Assembly: GCA_036265325.1 (NCBI GenBank)
Contig: DATAPH010000023.1
Location: 49,304 to 113,303 of the forward strand
Source of the DNA: AC-51 sp036265325
Lineage (GTDB): Bacteria > Actinomycetota > UBA4738 > HRBIN12
Length of the DNA: 64,000 nucleotides
Direction: 5' to 3'
Under the pieces are notes generated by a model that was given only the letters and a program-made list of their open reading frames with translations, was not told where the DNA came from and searched no databases. Within the stretch, counting starts at the first letter, position 1. Each line of letters starts with the position of its first letter. Below, piece by piece: positions 24,076 to 33,003 of this stretch. The position numbers were made by a program, and so were the translations under genes.

Positions 24076-24141
24076 GGCGTGCCTGGTCGCTACGTCCCGC
24101 GAAGCGCACGAACCGGCTCGCGCAGGGATCACACGAAAGAC

Positions 24142-24233
<92 letters not shown>

Positions 24234-24360
24234 GCTTCCGGAATCGTACGCGGCTAGAGCGGCTGCGCGGGGCCGCCCTTGCACGTTTATGAGGTCCCGG
24301 CGCGGTCAACCCTCTGTGGAGCGAGTTCAGCCCGGACTCGCGTTCCGGAGGGAGGCGCAG

Positions 24361-24516
24361 ATGGAGGAGCAGCAGGTCACGTGTTCGCAGTGCGGACGGG
24401 TGTTCGGCTCGCAAGGAGAGCTCGACCGTCACATGGAGCAGGAGCACGGCGCGATGGGCGGCGACGGCATCGGCGGTGGCATGGGCGACGAGGAGCCTGA
24501 CGCGGTCGGTGAGTAG
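24361..24516 (+). CDS. 51-residue C2H2 zinc-finger protein
   Basis: The whole protein is little more than one classical zinc finger: 'CSQCGRVFGSQGELDRHMEQEH' spacing gives C-x2-C, the finger Phe and Leu, and H-x4-H, followed by a Gly-rich acidic tail. Such single-finger proteins occur in some bacteria and archaea; whether it binds DNA, RNA or protein is unknown. A strong ribosome site (GGAGGGAGG) about 5 nt before ATG 24361 decides the start over one 24 codons upstream and argues the gene is real. Confidence 0.75.
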   Translation: MEEQQVTCSQCGRVFGSQGELDRHMEQEHGAMGGDGIGGGMGDEEPDAVGE

Positions 24517-24521
24517 TCGCT

Positions 24522-25259
24522 CTACCGCACCCGGCGTCCGATGATCGTGTGCAAGCCGGCGGGAAGCTGTTCGCTGCCGAACGCCGTTCCGAGCCGTGCG
24601 TCCACACCATGTTCGGCCAAGAACGCAGGCACGCGACCGGTGTCGATCAGGATGTTGTCGTGGCGTTCGTCGTCGCGGCGCCACGACCCGTCGTCGTTCC
24701 GGGTGAACATCGCCATCTGACGAACGAACCGATCCGGCGTCGGCGACGAGCGCTGCGTGATCAACGCCCAGTCGTCTTCGACCCACGCCTTGACGTCGGG
24801 GACGTGCTGGGCCTCGACGTACGTCAGGTCGCAGAGGTCGATCGCGAAGATGCCGCCGGGTCGGAGCGCCTCTGCGGCGGCGACCAGCGCGCGGTCGATG
24901 GCGTCGGCGCTCGGCAGATAGCTCATCGCGTGCCCGATCGAAACGATCGCGTCGGCTTCGGGGATCGGGTCGTCGGGCAGGACGACCTGCCGTACCTCCA
25001 GAGCGCCGCTCGCGTAGTCACGAGCCAGGTTGAGCATCGCCGGCGATGCGTCGGTCGCGATCACGCGGTGGCCCGCTTCGACGAGGTAGCGCGTGAGGAG
25101 TCCGCTCCCACAGCCGAGCTCGACGACGAGCCCCTCGCGCTCCCGGACGTTCTCGAGCAACGCGAGGATGCCCGGCGCGCACCCATCTGCGTGGAAGCCG
25201 AAGCCGAGGTGGTGGATCCGCGCGAGATCGGCACGGTAGTAGGGCTCCTGGGGGGCCAT
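24522..25259 (-). CDS. class I SAM-dependent methyltransferase
   Basis: The 245-residue protein has a Rossmann methyltransferase core: motif I 'VVELGCGSGLLTRYLVEAG', motif II 'VIATDASPAMLNLAR', motif III 'ADAIVSIGHAMSYLP' and 'ALRPGGIFAIDLCDL'. The C-terminal part ('DDGSWRRDDERHDNILID') fits the small-molecule methyltransferases of the family. The substrate is unknown. It converges with the zinc-finger gene with 5 nt between and is divergent from the GT-C-like gene. Confidence 0.85.
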   Translation of the reverse strand: MAPQEPYYRADLARIHHLGFGFHADGCAPGILALLENVREREGLVVELGCGSGLLTRYLVEAGHRVIATDASPAMLNLARDYASGALEVRQVVLPDDPIPEADAIVSIGHAMSYLPSADAIDRALVAAAEALRPGGIFAIDLCDLTYVEAQHVPDVKAWVEDDWALITQRSSPTPDRFVRQMAMFTRNDDGSWRRDDERHDNILIDTGRVPAFLAEHGVDARLGTAFGSEQLPAGLHTIIGRRVR

Positions 25260-25303
25260 CGTTGGAGCATCTTGTCATGCGTCGGACACGGGACGGGCGT
25301 GGC

Positions 25304-25309
25304 TACGAT
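25304..25309 (+). promoter_or_regulatory. -10 box (TACGAT) of GT-C-like gene 1
   Basis: TACGAT ends 6 nt before the GTG at 25316 with no Shine-Dalgarno sequence, consistent with a leaderless mRNA and with that start codon. Confidence 0.5.
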
Positions 25310-25315
25310 GCGCCG

Positions 25316-27526
25316 GTGTCCGACGTCGAGCTGGCCTCCGAGCCCGTGACTGCGCCCGGGCGGCGGTCGGTCGTCGATCGACTCCGCAACGTTCGACCCT
25401 CGCTGAAGGGACTCGGGGCGTTCCTCCTCTACCTGGCGCTCACGTGCGTCATCTACCTGCCGCCGATCGGCGCGGCGATCGGCACTCGCTACGTCGGCGA
25501 CGGCTGGGCGGATGCGCGGCTCTATCGGTGGGGGCTCGCGTGGACGCCGTGGGCGCTGTTGCACGGGCATTCGCCGCTGTTCGCATCCGACGTGTTCGCG
25601 CCGACGGGTGTGAACCTCACGTGGATCACGTTCGTGCCGAGCTTGGGGATCGTCTCGTATCCGCTGCAGCGTCTCTTCGGGTCGCTCGTCACGCTCAACC
25701 TCCTGATGCTGCTCGCGCCGGCCCTCGCGGCGTGGGCCACGTACCTGGTGTGCGTCCGGGTCACGAAGCGCTTCTGGCCGTCGGTGCTCGGCGGCCTCTT
25801 CTTCGGGTTCTCGAGCTACATCGCCGGACACATGGTCGACCACCTCAACCTGGTCATGATCTTCACGGCGCCGCTCGCCGTGTACCTGGTGATCCGAAAG
25901 ATCGAGGGGTCGCTCGGACCCATCTGGTTCGTGGTGCTGCTCGCGCTCGACCTGGTGTTCGCGTTCGGTGTGTCGACCGAGCTGTTCGCGACGACGACGT
26001 TCTTCGGGGCGATCGCGTTCCTCATCGCGCTGATCTTCGCGGGACGCGACTTCGGGCGTGTGCTGCGCGCCGGACTGCTGGTCGCGCTGAGCTACGCGCT
26101 CGCGGGACTCCTCGTATCGCCCTTCCTGACGAACGCGCTCAACAACGAACCGACCCAGGTCTTGCGGCCCGTCGACAAGACATCGATCGACCTCGGGAGC
26201 TGGGTGGTGCCGCGACAGCACACCCGCATCGGTGGCGAGTCGTTCACCGAGATCACGTCGAAGTTCACCGCCTCGGCGCAGGAGGACGCCGGCTACGTCG
26301 GCATCGCCGCGCTCGTGATGCTCGTCGGGTTCGCGATCACCGAGTGGAAGCGACGCAGCACGTGGGCCCTGCTCGCGTTCCTGGCTATCGTCGCGGTGCT
26401 CGCCTCGGGACCGGTCCTGCACATCGTCGGGCGACCGACGATCGCGCTGCCGGGGCAGTGGCTGACGCACGTGCCGCTGCTGCAGCACGCCACGCCGCAG
26501 CGGTTCCCGGCCTACGCGGCGCTGGCCTTGGGTGTGGTCGCCGCGCTCTGGGTCGCGCACGGAACCGGTCGGAGCGCGTGGATCCGATGGGTCGTTGCCG
26601 GGCTCGCGGCGGTAGCGATCTTGCCGGCTCCGGATCCGAGCGCGTTCCACGCGTACGGTCAGACGCCGGCGTTCTTCACCAACGGCGATGTGCAGCAGCA
26701 GATCAGGCAGGACGAGATGGTCTTCTCGGTGACCGAGCGGCCGGCCTCGGAGCTGCAATGGCTTGCAGCGTCAGGTTTCTGGTACCGCATCCCGCAGGCG
26801 TACATCGGCCCGATCCCACCGGAGTACGAGGGGCAGCCGATCTATCGCGGCCTCGCGATCAATCAGCTGAACCCCTACATCCCGGCGCCCGACGACTTCG
26901 CGACGTTCCTCACGGATCACGACGTCACCGCCGTGTTGATGGACGACGACGCCACCTGGAAGTTCCAGCCGCTACTCGAGTCCGTCGGGCTCCAGCAGGT
27001 CCATCAGGGAGACGGCGTCAGCGTGTGGCGTCCCGGCCCGAACGGCTACACCGTCCACGATCCGGCGGCGGTCGTCGTGAACGGCGACATCGACCACGTC
27101 GGCGGTGAGCTCCGCTCGTTCTCCTTCCCAGCCTTGGAAGGGGCCAACCGGATCACGGGTCCCGACCATCGGACGAACCTGTTCACGTTCTTCGGCCCGG
27201 CGTGCGACCCGAGCTGCCTCGCGAACCTGACGGCGCTCGACACGTGGGCGGCCGCGCACCCCGACATCCGCGTGATCGCGGCGTCGTCGTGGGACCCGTC
27301 CGGCCAGAACACCGACGCCGTTCGGTCGCTCGGCCTCGGATACGAGGTCGCGTTCGATCCGCTTGGACGGATGGCGACCGCGGCCTACGGCGTCGTGCTG
27401 CCGAACCTCGACCCGCCGACGCCGTTCTCGATCGTGGTCGGGCCGGACGGGATCGTGCAGGGGTTCTATCCGGGACCGTGGACCGGGCACAACGCGGCGA
27501 CGCTACCCTCCTACACCGGCCCATGA
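25316..27526 (+). CDS. GT-C-like polytopic membrane protein with C-terminal thioredoxin-like domain
   Basis: A 736-residue protein. After about 35 cytosolic residues come ten or so helices with an acidic first external loop ('GDGWADARLYRWGLAWTPWA'), as in GT-C lipid-linked sugar transferases, and 'RFWPSVLGGLFFGFSSY'. Residues about 450-590 are an external domain. The C terminus (about 600-736) is thioredoxin-like: 'FFGPACDPSCLANLTALDTW' with a C-x3-C site and a cis-Pro strand 'PTPFSIVV'. The membrane part is paralogous to the gene at 28676, which lacks the thioredoxin-like part. It overlaps the propeller gene by 4 nt. Transferase activity is inferred only. Confidence 0.75.
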   Translation: MSDVELASEPVTAPGRRSVVDRLRNVRPSLKGLGAFLLYLALTCVIYLPPIGAAIGTRYVGDGWADARLYRWGLAWTPWALLHGHSPLFASDVFAPTGVNLTWITFVPSLGIVSYPLQRLFGSLVTLNLLMLLAPALAAWATYLVCVRVTKRFWPSVLGGLFFGFSSYIAGHMVDHLNLVMIFTAPLAVYLVIRKIEGSLGPIWFVVLLALDLVFAFGVSTELFATTTFFGAIAFLIALIFAGRDFGRVLRAGLLVALSYALAGLLVSPFLTNALNNEPTQVLRPVDKTSIDLGSWVVPRQHTRIGGESFTEITSKFTASAQEDAGYVGIAALVMLVGFAITEWKRRSTWALLAFLAIVAVLASGPVLHIVGRPTIALPGQWLTHVPLLQHATPQRFPAYAALALGVVAALWVAHGTGRSAWIRWVVAGLAAVAILPAPDPSAFHAYGQTPAFFTNGDVQQQIRQDEMVFSVTERPASELQWLAASGFWYRIPQAYIGPIPPEYEGQPIYRGLAINQLNPYIPAPDDFATFLTDHDVTAVLMDDDATWKFQPLLESVGLQQVHQGDGVSVWRPGPNGYTVHDPAAVVVNGDIDHVGGELRSFSFPALEGANRITGPDHRTNLFTFFGPACDPSCLANLTALDTWAAAHPDIRVIAASSWDPSGQNTDAVRSLGLGYEVAFDPLGRMATAAYGVVLPNLDPPTPFSIVVGPDGIVQGFYPGPWTGHNAATLPSYTGP

Positions 27527-28632
27527 CGGTGAAGAAGGCTTGGCTGCTCGGCGCGCTGGTTCTGGCGGTCGTGCTGCCCGCGACCGCCGGAACGACGACG
27601 AGCGCCTCGGCGTCCTGCACCGCGACGATCGCCGGCGCGTCCGTCACGGGCGACCTGCTCCTGGCCGTCACGGGGCCGCCGGATCACGCCACCGCGGTCG
27701 GCATCCACTACATCGGTGGGGACGGCGCGCCGTTGGTGACGCGGTGGACGGGCGATGGATGGAGTCCCATCAAGGTGCCGGGGACGCCCGGCGCAGTGTT
27801 GATCCAGTTCCAGGCGGCAACCACGGCCGGCGCCCGCACGTGGGCGGTGGGCGCGTTCCGTAACGACCGGCCGGAAGCCGGGTTCGTGCTCGAAGGGCGC
27901 TGGCACTGGACGCATCCGATCGATCCCGGTCTCGAGGAGGATCAGTTCCTCGGCGTCGCGGCCGCGCCGGACGCCACGATCTGGGCCGTCGGCAAGCAGC
28001 AGGTCGGCGCGAACTATCAGCCGCTGATCGAGCGCTGGAACGCGTCGGGATGGAGCGTTGTTCCGTCGCCGACCGTGCAAGGCAGCTCGGTGCTGAACGG
28101 TGTTGCGGTCGCGCCCGACGGGTCGATCTACGCGGTCGGGTGGAGCGTCCTTGCAGGGGGAAAGACGGTGCCGCTCGTCGAGCGGTTCCGCAACAACGCG
28201 TGGGCCGTCCAGGGCACGGGCGGCGTGGGGCTCCTGAGCGCCGTCGCGATCCAGCCGGACGGGTCGCCCCTCGCCGTTGGCTGGCAGCCCGCCGATGACG
28301 GGGACCGCATCCTGACGATGCAGCCCAGCGGGACGAGGTGGACGCCCGTCGCCGACGCGACCGGCGATCCCGGCCGCCTCGCGTCGATCGCGGTGGGCGA
28401 GGCCACCGTCGCGGTCGGTCTGACCTTCAGCGACGGCATCCCGCAGCCGCTGGTCGTGCGGCTCGATCAAGGCTGGAGACCCGTAGATCTTTCGGGTGAA
28501 GCGTCACCCGCGTCCGGCGGCGATCAGCTCCTAGGCGTGACCGGCGAGTTCGGCCGGTTCAGCGCCGTCGGGGTGCGCGACGACGTCGACGCGTTCGCAT
28601 CGTTGGCGGCCAGCGGCGCGTGCCCGAGCTAG
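27523..28632 (+). CDS. secreted beta-propeller-like protein 1
   Basis: The 369-residue protein has a signal peptide (about 1-30, 'AWLLGALVLAVVLPATAG') and repeating blade-like units, each with a 'WAVG' or 'YAVG' strand ('RTWAVGAFRN', 'TIWAVGKQQVG', 'SIYAVGWSVLAGG', 'PLAVGWQPADDG') alternating with 'W.....W' strands. It is probably a six- or seven-bladed external propeller, a binding scaffold without visible catalytic residues. It shares this plan with the protein at 31852. The 4-nt overlap with the GT-C-like gene suggests they work together. Confidence 0.75.
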   Translation: MTVKKAWLLGALVLAVVLPATAGTTTSASASCTATIAGASVTGDLLLAVTGPPDHATAVGIHYIGGDGAPLVTRWTGDGWSPIKVPGTPGAVLIQFQAATTAGARTWAVGAFRNDRPEAGFVLEGRWHWTHPIDPGLEEDQFLGVAAAPDATIWAVGKQQVGANYQPLIERWNASGWSVVPSPTVQGSSVLNGVAVAPDGSIYAVGWSVLAGGKTVPLVERFRNNAWAVQGTGGVGLLSAVAIQPDGSPLAVGWQPADDGDRILTMQPSGTRWTPVADATGDPGRLASIAVGEATVAVGLTFSDGIPQPLVVRLDQGWRPVDLSGEASPASGGDQLLGVTGEFGRFSAVGVRDDVDAFASLAASGACPS

Positions 28633-28675
28633 TTCGGTCCCGCGGGGCGGCCGAAGCTCTCGGCGTTCGAACCGA

Positions 28676-30376
28676 TCACGCCGGTCTCCAGACCGAGACG
28701 CCGTCCGCCTCGCTCGTCGGGACGTAGCCGAGGTCGCGAAGGGAGGGCTCGAACCAGGAGCGAACAGGATCCATCACGACGACCGCCGTGACCCCGTGCT
28801 GGGAGAGCCACGCACCGAGCGCGTTGGTCGGCGGGGGCACGTCTCGGGGATACAGCCCGTTCGAGAATTGGCTGTCGCTCGTCGGGATGGCACCGAGGTA
28901 GCCGTCGGGCAACACGAACCCCATCTTCGTGTCGGCTTGCCACGCCATGTCCTGGCCCTTCTTCTCGGCCATGATCGCGACCGTCTCGCCCGGCGAAAGC
29001 GCGGACGACCATGACCCGTCCGTGAAGAACCCCGGCGTGACATCAGGGACGTGCCACGGCGGCGACTCGACGTGCGGGATCATCAGGAGCAGACCGACAC
29101 CGACGACCGCCCATCGGATGGAGGCGGCGCGGCCCGTCGCTCTGCTCAACCACAGCGCCACGATGACGCCGAGCGCCAGCGTCGCGAAGATCATGAACCG
29201 GCCGGGCAAGGCGTACTTCACGAGCGGCAGACGCGCGACGATCGACTCGGGCATCGGGATCGTCCGGTGGTTGGCCACATAGAGCCGAGGTCCGAGCGCG
29301 AGGATCGCCGCTGCGATCACGAAGATCACGATCGGCCAGGTTTCCCTGCGGCGTCGTTCCGTGATCGCGTAGCCGATCACGGCCGCGATCATGCCGACGC
29401 CGATGAACCCGACGCCGCTCGCGGTGGGGTCGGCGAGCCGTGCGGAGAACGATTCGAGCCACCCGCCGCCGACGAGCTGTCTGTCGCGGGGCAGGACGAA
29501 GCGAAGCAGGTCGTTGTGCTTCTTCTCGAGATCGATCGAGAACGTCCCCGGCGCCTGGCGGATCGCCGGCAGGAGATACGGGATGAAGACGACGGCGATC
29601 GTGATCGCGAACGCGAGTCCGAGCCATGGGAGGACGCCCGCGAGCCGACGGCGATCGGGCCCGGCTGCGATCAACGCGATCAGGTAGGCCAGCGACCCGA
29701 ACAAGGTCGTCGTCGCGAACAGCTCGATCGAGATCGACCACAGCGCGAGCAACGTGATCGCCGCCAGGACGACGAAGGTCGGCCGCCCGAGCGAGCCCTC
29801 GAGCCGTCGCACCACGAAGTACACGAGGAGCGGGATCGGGAATGCCAGCGCAAGGTTCGGATGGTTGAGCTGGATCGCCATGTACGCGCTGAAACCGAAC
29901 GTCGCGCCACCCGCGACGGACGGCCAGAAGCGGTCACTCAGCCGGCGACACAGCAGGTACGCCGCCCAGCCGGCGAGCACGGGGCACAGCAGCACCAAGA
30001 CGTTGTAGGAGACGAGCGGTCCGAACGCGGCGGTCACTGGCCACATGGCGAGCGCAGGGCCGGGAACCGCGGTGGTCCAGACGAGGCTGGATCCCTCCGG
30101 CGCGCGCAGGACGTGCGTGAACAGCGGGTTCTGGCCGTGTGTCACCGCCCATGGCGTCCACGCGAGCATCCACCGGAAGAACTCCGAATCAGACGCGTCT
30201 TGTCTCGGGATGTACTCGGTGCCGAGGTGCGCGAGATTGGACCCGCCGAAGATGACCAGCGAGGCGACGAGGTAGATCGCGGAGGCGCACACGCCGCCGA
30301 GCCACCCGCCGGGCGCGAACCGTTCCGTGTGCGCCGCCGTCTTTCGTGGCGGTGCGACCGCGTCCGCGTCGACCAT
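28676..30376 (-). CDS. GT-C-like polytopic membrane protein 2
   Basis: A 566-residue paralogue of the membrane part of the protein at 25316. Shared blocks include 'FFRWMLAWTPWAVTHGQNPLF', 'RFWPSVAGGATFGFSAYMA', 'RRLEGSLG', 'ELFATTTLFG' and 'IRWAVVGVGLLL'. The acidic first external loop ('QDASDSEFF') is kept. It has about ten helices and a short external C-terminal domain (about 440-566) ending 'VSWRPA'-like 'GVSVWRPA', but no thioredoxin-like domain. A TAGGCA -10-like box lies 6 nt before the ATG. The phosphoesterase gene lies 9 nt upstream on the same strand. Confidence 0.75.
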   Translation of the reverse strand: MVDADAVAPPRKTAAHTERFAPGGWLGGVCASAIYLVASLVIFGGSNLAHLGTEYIPRQDASDSEFFRWMLAWTPWAVTHGQNPLFTHVLRAPEGSSLVWTTAVPGPALAMWPVTAAFGPLVSYNVLVLLCPVLAGWAAYLLCRRLSDRFWPSVAGGATFGFSAYMAIQLNHPNLALAFPIPLLVYFVVRRLEGSLGRPTFVVLAAITLLALWSISIELFATTTLFGSLAYLIALIAAGPDRRRLAGVLPWLGLAFAITIAVVFIPYLLPAIRQAPGTFSIDLEKKHNDLLRFVLPRDRQLVGGGWLESFSARLADPTASGVGFIGVGMIAAVIGYAITERRRRETWPIVIFVIAAAILALGPRLYVANHRTIPMPESIVARLPLVKYALPGRFMIFATLALGVIVALWLSRATGRAASIRWAVVGVGLLLMIPHVESPPWHVPDVTPGFFTDGSWSSALSPGETVAIMAEKKGQDMAWQADTKMGFVLPDGYLGAIPTSDSQFSNGLYPRDVPPPTNALGAWLSQHGVTAVVVMDPVRSWFEPSLRDLGYVPTSEADGVSVWRPA

Positions 30377-30385
30377 CCGCTGTGC

Positions 30386-31774
30386 CTACCCGCCGGTGCT
30401 GGTGCCGCTCGGCGGCGGCGGACCCAACGCACGGATCGGTCCGCACTTCTCCTGCGGCAGGATCAACGGCGGGAGTGGCTTCTGCGAGAAGTTGAATGCA
30501 TCGAGCATGTCGCTCGCGTTGGCGTCCCGGCTGGTGAGCGGCGGCACGTTGAACACGGTCTCGATGAAGCGCAGCACCGACGCGAACTCGAACGCCGTGT
30601 GATCGATGTAGCCGGGCTTCGCGTACGGGGAGATGATCAGCGCCGGGACCCGAGGCCCCAGACCGTACATGTCGACGTGCGGCGGGGGGACATGGTCGTA
30701 GAAGCCGCCGAAGTCATCCCAGGTCAGCACGATCGCGGTCGACCGCCAATCCGGGCTCTGCATGAGCGTGTTCACGAGATGGACCGTCCAGTTCTCCCCG
30801 TCGCACACGCTGTGTGGCGGGTGCTCCGAAAGCGCGAACGGCGGCGTCACCCACGACACTTGCGGAAGATCGTTCGCCGCGACGTCGCGGTAGATCTGCT
30901 CGGGCGGGACGACGTGTTTCCACATGGTGCTGAACCGAACGTGGCGGATCATCCGCAGCGGTTGGACCCACTCATTCTGACCGTGATACGCCTTCCAGCT
31001 GACCCCGGCCGTCTGCAGGTTGTCCGGGAGGACGCGGATATCGGTGCACGGCCACCGCTGGGTCCAGTACGACGTCACCTGTGCCGCGCCCTGGCTCCCT
31101 TGCGTTTCGAGGTCGTACACCTGCTGCTGTTGCGCGCGCGACAGTTTGCGGAAGGAGAACGCGGTCTCGAGCGGGTCGTCGCAGAATTGGCGCCGGCCGA
31201 TCCCCATCTGCCCGGGGCGTTCATGGTCCACGAACCGGTCCGACTGCGCCGCGTACGTCCACAGGTGCTCGATGCCCGTCGGACCGAAGACCGAGCTGAA
31301 GAAGTGGTCGGCAAGCGTGAATGTCTGTGCGTACTTCCAGTAGTCCGGGATCTGCTGCTGTGAGAACTGGACGTACCCGACCGGGTTGAAGCAGTCCATC
31401 TTGCCGCCGTCGACGGCGGTGATGCCGTCCGTGAAGCTATGGCCGGCCGCGAACCCGCGATCGGGTGCCGGCGCGAGCGGGATCGTCTGCCCGTCACATG
31501 TGCGACCCGTCGTTGCCCCGTCCGCTCCGGGGAACTGCCCGAAGTAGTTGTCGAACGTCCGGTTCTCTTTGATCACGAACACGATGTGCTTGATCTTGGT
31601 TCGTGCGGCGGCGATGGTCGCCGCATCGCTCGATGGCGCCGGCGTCACGCTGCCGGACTCCGCGGGTTCGAGGATCGACGGATAGGACGACGTTGGCGTC
31701 CTCGTGCAGGCGATGAGGACGACGCCGCCGATCAAGATGATGAGCGCAGCGGTGCGCCAGCGGCGATCGAGCAC
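30386..31774 (-). CDS. exported AcpA/phospholipase-C-type phosphoesterase 1
   Basis: The 462-residue protein belongs to the phosphoesterase family of AcpA and bacterial phospholipase C. It has the metal and nucleophile block 'IKHIVFVIKENRTFDNYFG', 'HERPGQMG', 'WDDFGGFYDHVPPP' and 'PALIISPYAKPG'. The N terminus has a membrane segment with lipobox-like 'GVVLIACTRTP', so it should be anchored outside. The start is GTG 31774, not the ATG 12 codons upstream: the sequence TACCCTCGGCCGGTG at this start is identical in the paralogue at 34352. It might hydrolyse phospholipids or other phosphodiesters. Confidence 0.85.
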   Translation of the reverse strand: MLDRRWRTAALIILIGGVVLIACTRTPTSSYPSILEPAESGSVTPAPSSDAATIAAARTKIKHIVFVIKENRTFDNYFGQFPGADGATTGRTCDGQTIPLAPAPDRGFAAGHSFTDGITAVDGGKMDCFNPVGYVQFSQQQIPDYWKYAQTFTLADHFFSSVFGPTGIEHLWTYAAQSDRFVDHERPGQMGIGRRQFCDDPLETAFSFRKLSRAQQQQVYDLETQGSQGAAQVTSYWTQRWPCTDIRVLPDNLQTAGVSWKAYHGQNEWVQPLRMIRHVRFSTMWKHVVPPEQIYRDVAANDLPQVSWVTPPFALSEHPPHSVCDGENWTVHLVNTLMQSPDWRSTAIVLTWDDFGGFYDHVPPPHVDMYGLGPRVPALIISPYAKPGYIDHTAFEFASVLRFIETVFNVPPLTSRDANASDMLDAFNFSQKPLPPLILPQEKCGPIRALGPPPPSGTSTGG

Positions 31775-31780
31775 CGGCCG

Positions 31781-31786
31781 AGGGTA
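31781..31786 (-). promoter_or_regulatory. -10 box (TACCCT) of phosphoesterase 1
   Basis: TACCCT lies 6 nt before GTG 31774. The box, the spacer CGGCCG and the start codon are identical in the paralogous gene at 34352, although the coding regions behind them differ. Confidence 0.6.
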
Positions 31787-31836
31787 GCGAACCGACCTGT
31801 GGCCGACCATCGTTGACGGCGGTGCGACGGCTTCCC

Positions 31837-31842
31837 TAGCCT
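31837..31842 (+). promoter_or_regulatory. -10 box (TAGCCT) of propeller gene 2
   Basis: TAGCCT ends 9 nt before ATG 31852 with no ribosome site, as in other leaderless genes of the window. Confidence 0.45.
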
Positions 31843-31851
31843 GACCGCCCG

Positions 31852-33003
31852 ATGAGGCCGATGCGCGTCCGCATGATCGGCGCGGTGGCCGTGGCCGCGC
31901 TCGCGCTCGTGGTTCCCGTCACCCGTGTCGACGCCGTGAGCGACCTCGCCGCGTGCTCGCTTCGTCCGTCCGAGGGCACGGGTCCAGACAACGTCGGCGC
32001 GTTGCTCGAGTCGGTCGATGTGCTCGCGCCCAACGACGTGTGGGCCGTCGGCTCACACATGGCGGGCTCCGCGGGAACGCCGTTCGCCGAACATTGGGAC
32101 GGCGCCGCATGGCGAACGACCAAGCTTCAACTCCCCAAAGGCTCGCTGTTCATGACGGCGCTCTACGACGTGAAGGCGTTCGCACCCGACGACGTCTGGG
32201 CGGTCGGTACGTTCACCGGGGACTTCCCGCTCGTGGAGCATTGGGACGGAACCGCGTGGTCGCTGGTGCAGGCGCCCGCGATGGCCGGCACCGAACAGAT
32301 CCTCACATCCGTCGACGGCTCCGGCCCGGACGATCTCTGGGTCGTGGGCGAGATCCGCGGCGACGACCAGCAGATGCACGGGGTCGTGCTGCACCGCACG
32401 TCCGATAGCTGGCACATCGTGGCCGCGCCGGCGGGCTCCGCCGTGCTCCAAGGCGTGACGATGGTCGACGGTCTGCCCGCCGTGGCCGGCTGGTCGATCG
32501 ATGCGGACGGCTACGCCCGAGGCCTGGTTGCGCGGGGGATCCCAGACGGCGGGTGGTCGAACGCCGACCTCGGCCCGTCCGGTCGAGAGAACACGTTCAT
32601 CCTGTCGGTGAGCGTCGATCCGTCGGGCGCGCTCTGGGCGGCCGGGTTCTCGAACACCTCACCGGACGACGACGCGGCGCGGACGTTCCGCTTCGACGGC
32701 TCGTCCTGGACGGCCGTCCAGATCCCGCAACAGCCCGGACCCGCTCGGCTCCTCGATGTGGCGAGTGACAACGCCGGGACGGTCGCCGTCGGCCAGACCG
32801 TGACCGACGGCGCGACCCACGCGTTGGTGCTGCGCTTCGACGGTGGCGCGTGGTCCCCGATGTCGAGCGAAAGCGGGAGCAGCGCGCCCGACACGCTGTC
32901 CGGGGTCGCGGTGTGGAACGCCGACGTCTGGGCAGTCGGCCGGACGGTCGTGACCGGAGCCACGTACGGCGTCCCGGCGGCTCGCGTCTACTCCTGCGGC
33001 TGA
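31852..33003 (+). CDS. secreted beta-propeller-like protein 2
   Basis: The 383-residue protein has a signal peptide (about 1-29) and six or seven units with a 'DVWAVG' strand: 'NDVWAVGSHMAG', 'DDVWAVGTFTG', 'DDLWVVGEIRG', 'GALWAAGFSN' and 'ADVWAVGRTVV', each paired with 'HWDG..W' type strands. Two cysteines, near the mature N terminus ('LAACSL') and at the C terminus ('VYSCG'), could close the propeller by a disulfide. It is a paralogue of the protein at 27523. Its 3' end overlaps the convergent phosphoesterase gene by 16 nt. Confidence 0.75.
   Translation: MRPMRVRMIGAVAVAALALVVPVTRVDAVSDLAACSLRPSEGTGPDNVGALLESVDVLAPNDVWAVGSHMAGSAGTPFAEHWDGAAWRTTKLQLPKGSLFMTALYDVKAFAPDDVWAVGTFTGDFPLVEHWDGTAWSLVQAPAMAGTEQILTSVDGSGPDDLWVVGEIRGDDQQMHGVVLHRTSDSWHIVAAPAGSAVLQGVTMVDGLPAVAGWSIDADGYARGLVARGIPDGGWSNADLGPSGRENTFILSVSVDPSGALWAAGFSNTSPDDDAARTFRFDGSSWTAVQIPQQPGPARLLDVASDNAGTVAVGQTVTDGATHALVLRFDGGAWSPMSSESGSSAPDTLSGVAVWNADVWAVGRTVVTGATYGVPAARVYSCG

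Noticed and set aside
25061..26758. 565-codon open frame on the minus strand
   Set aside because: Antisense to the GT-C-like gene, with charged low-complexity composition.
29051..31363. 770-codon open frame on the plus strand
   Set aside because: It is antisense to the GT-C-like and phosphoesterase genes, very rich in Arg, and has no domain; such frames arise from high G/C at third codon positions.
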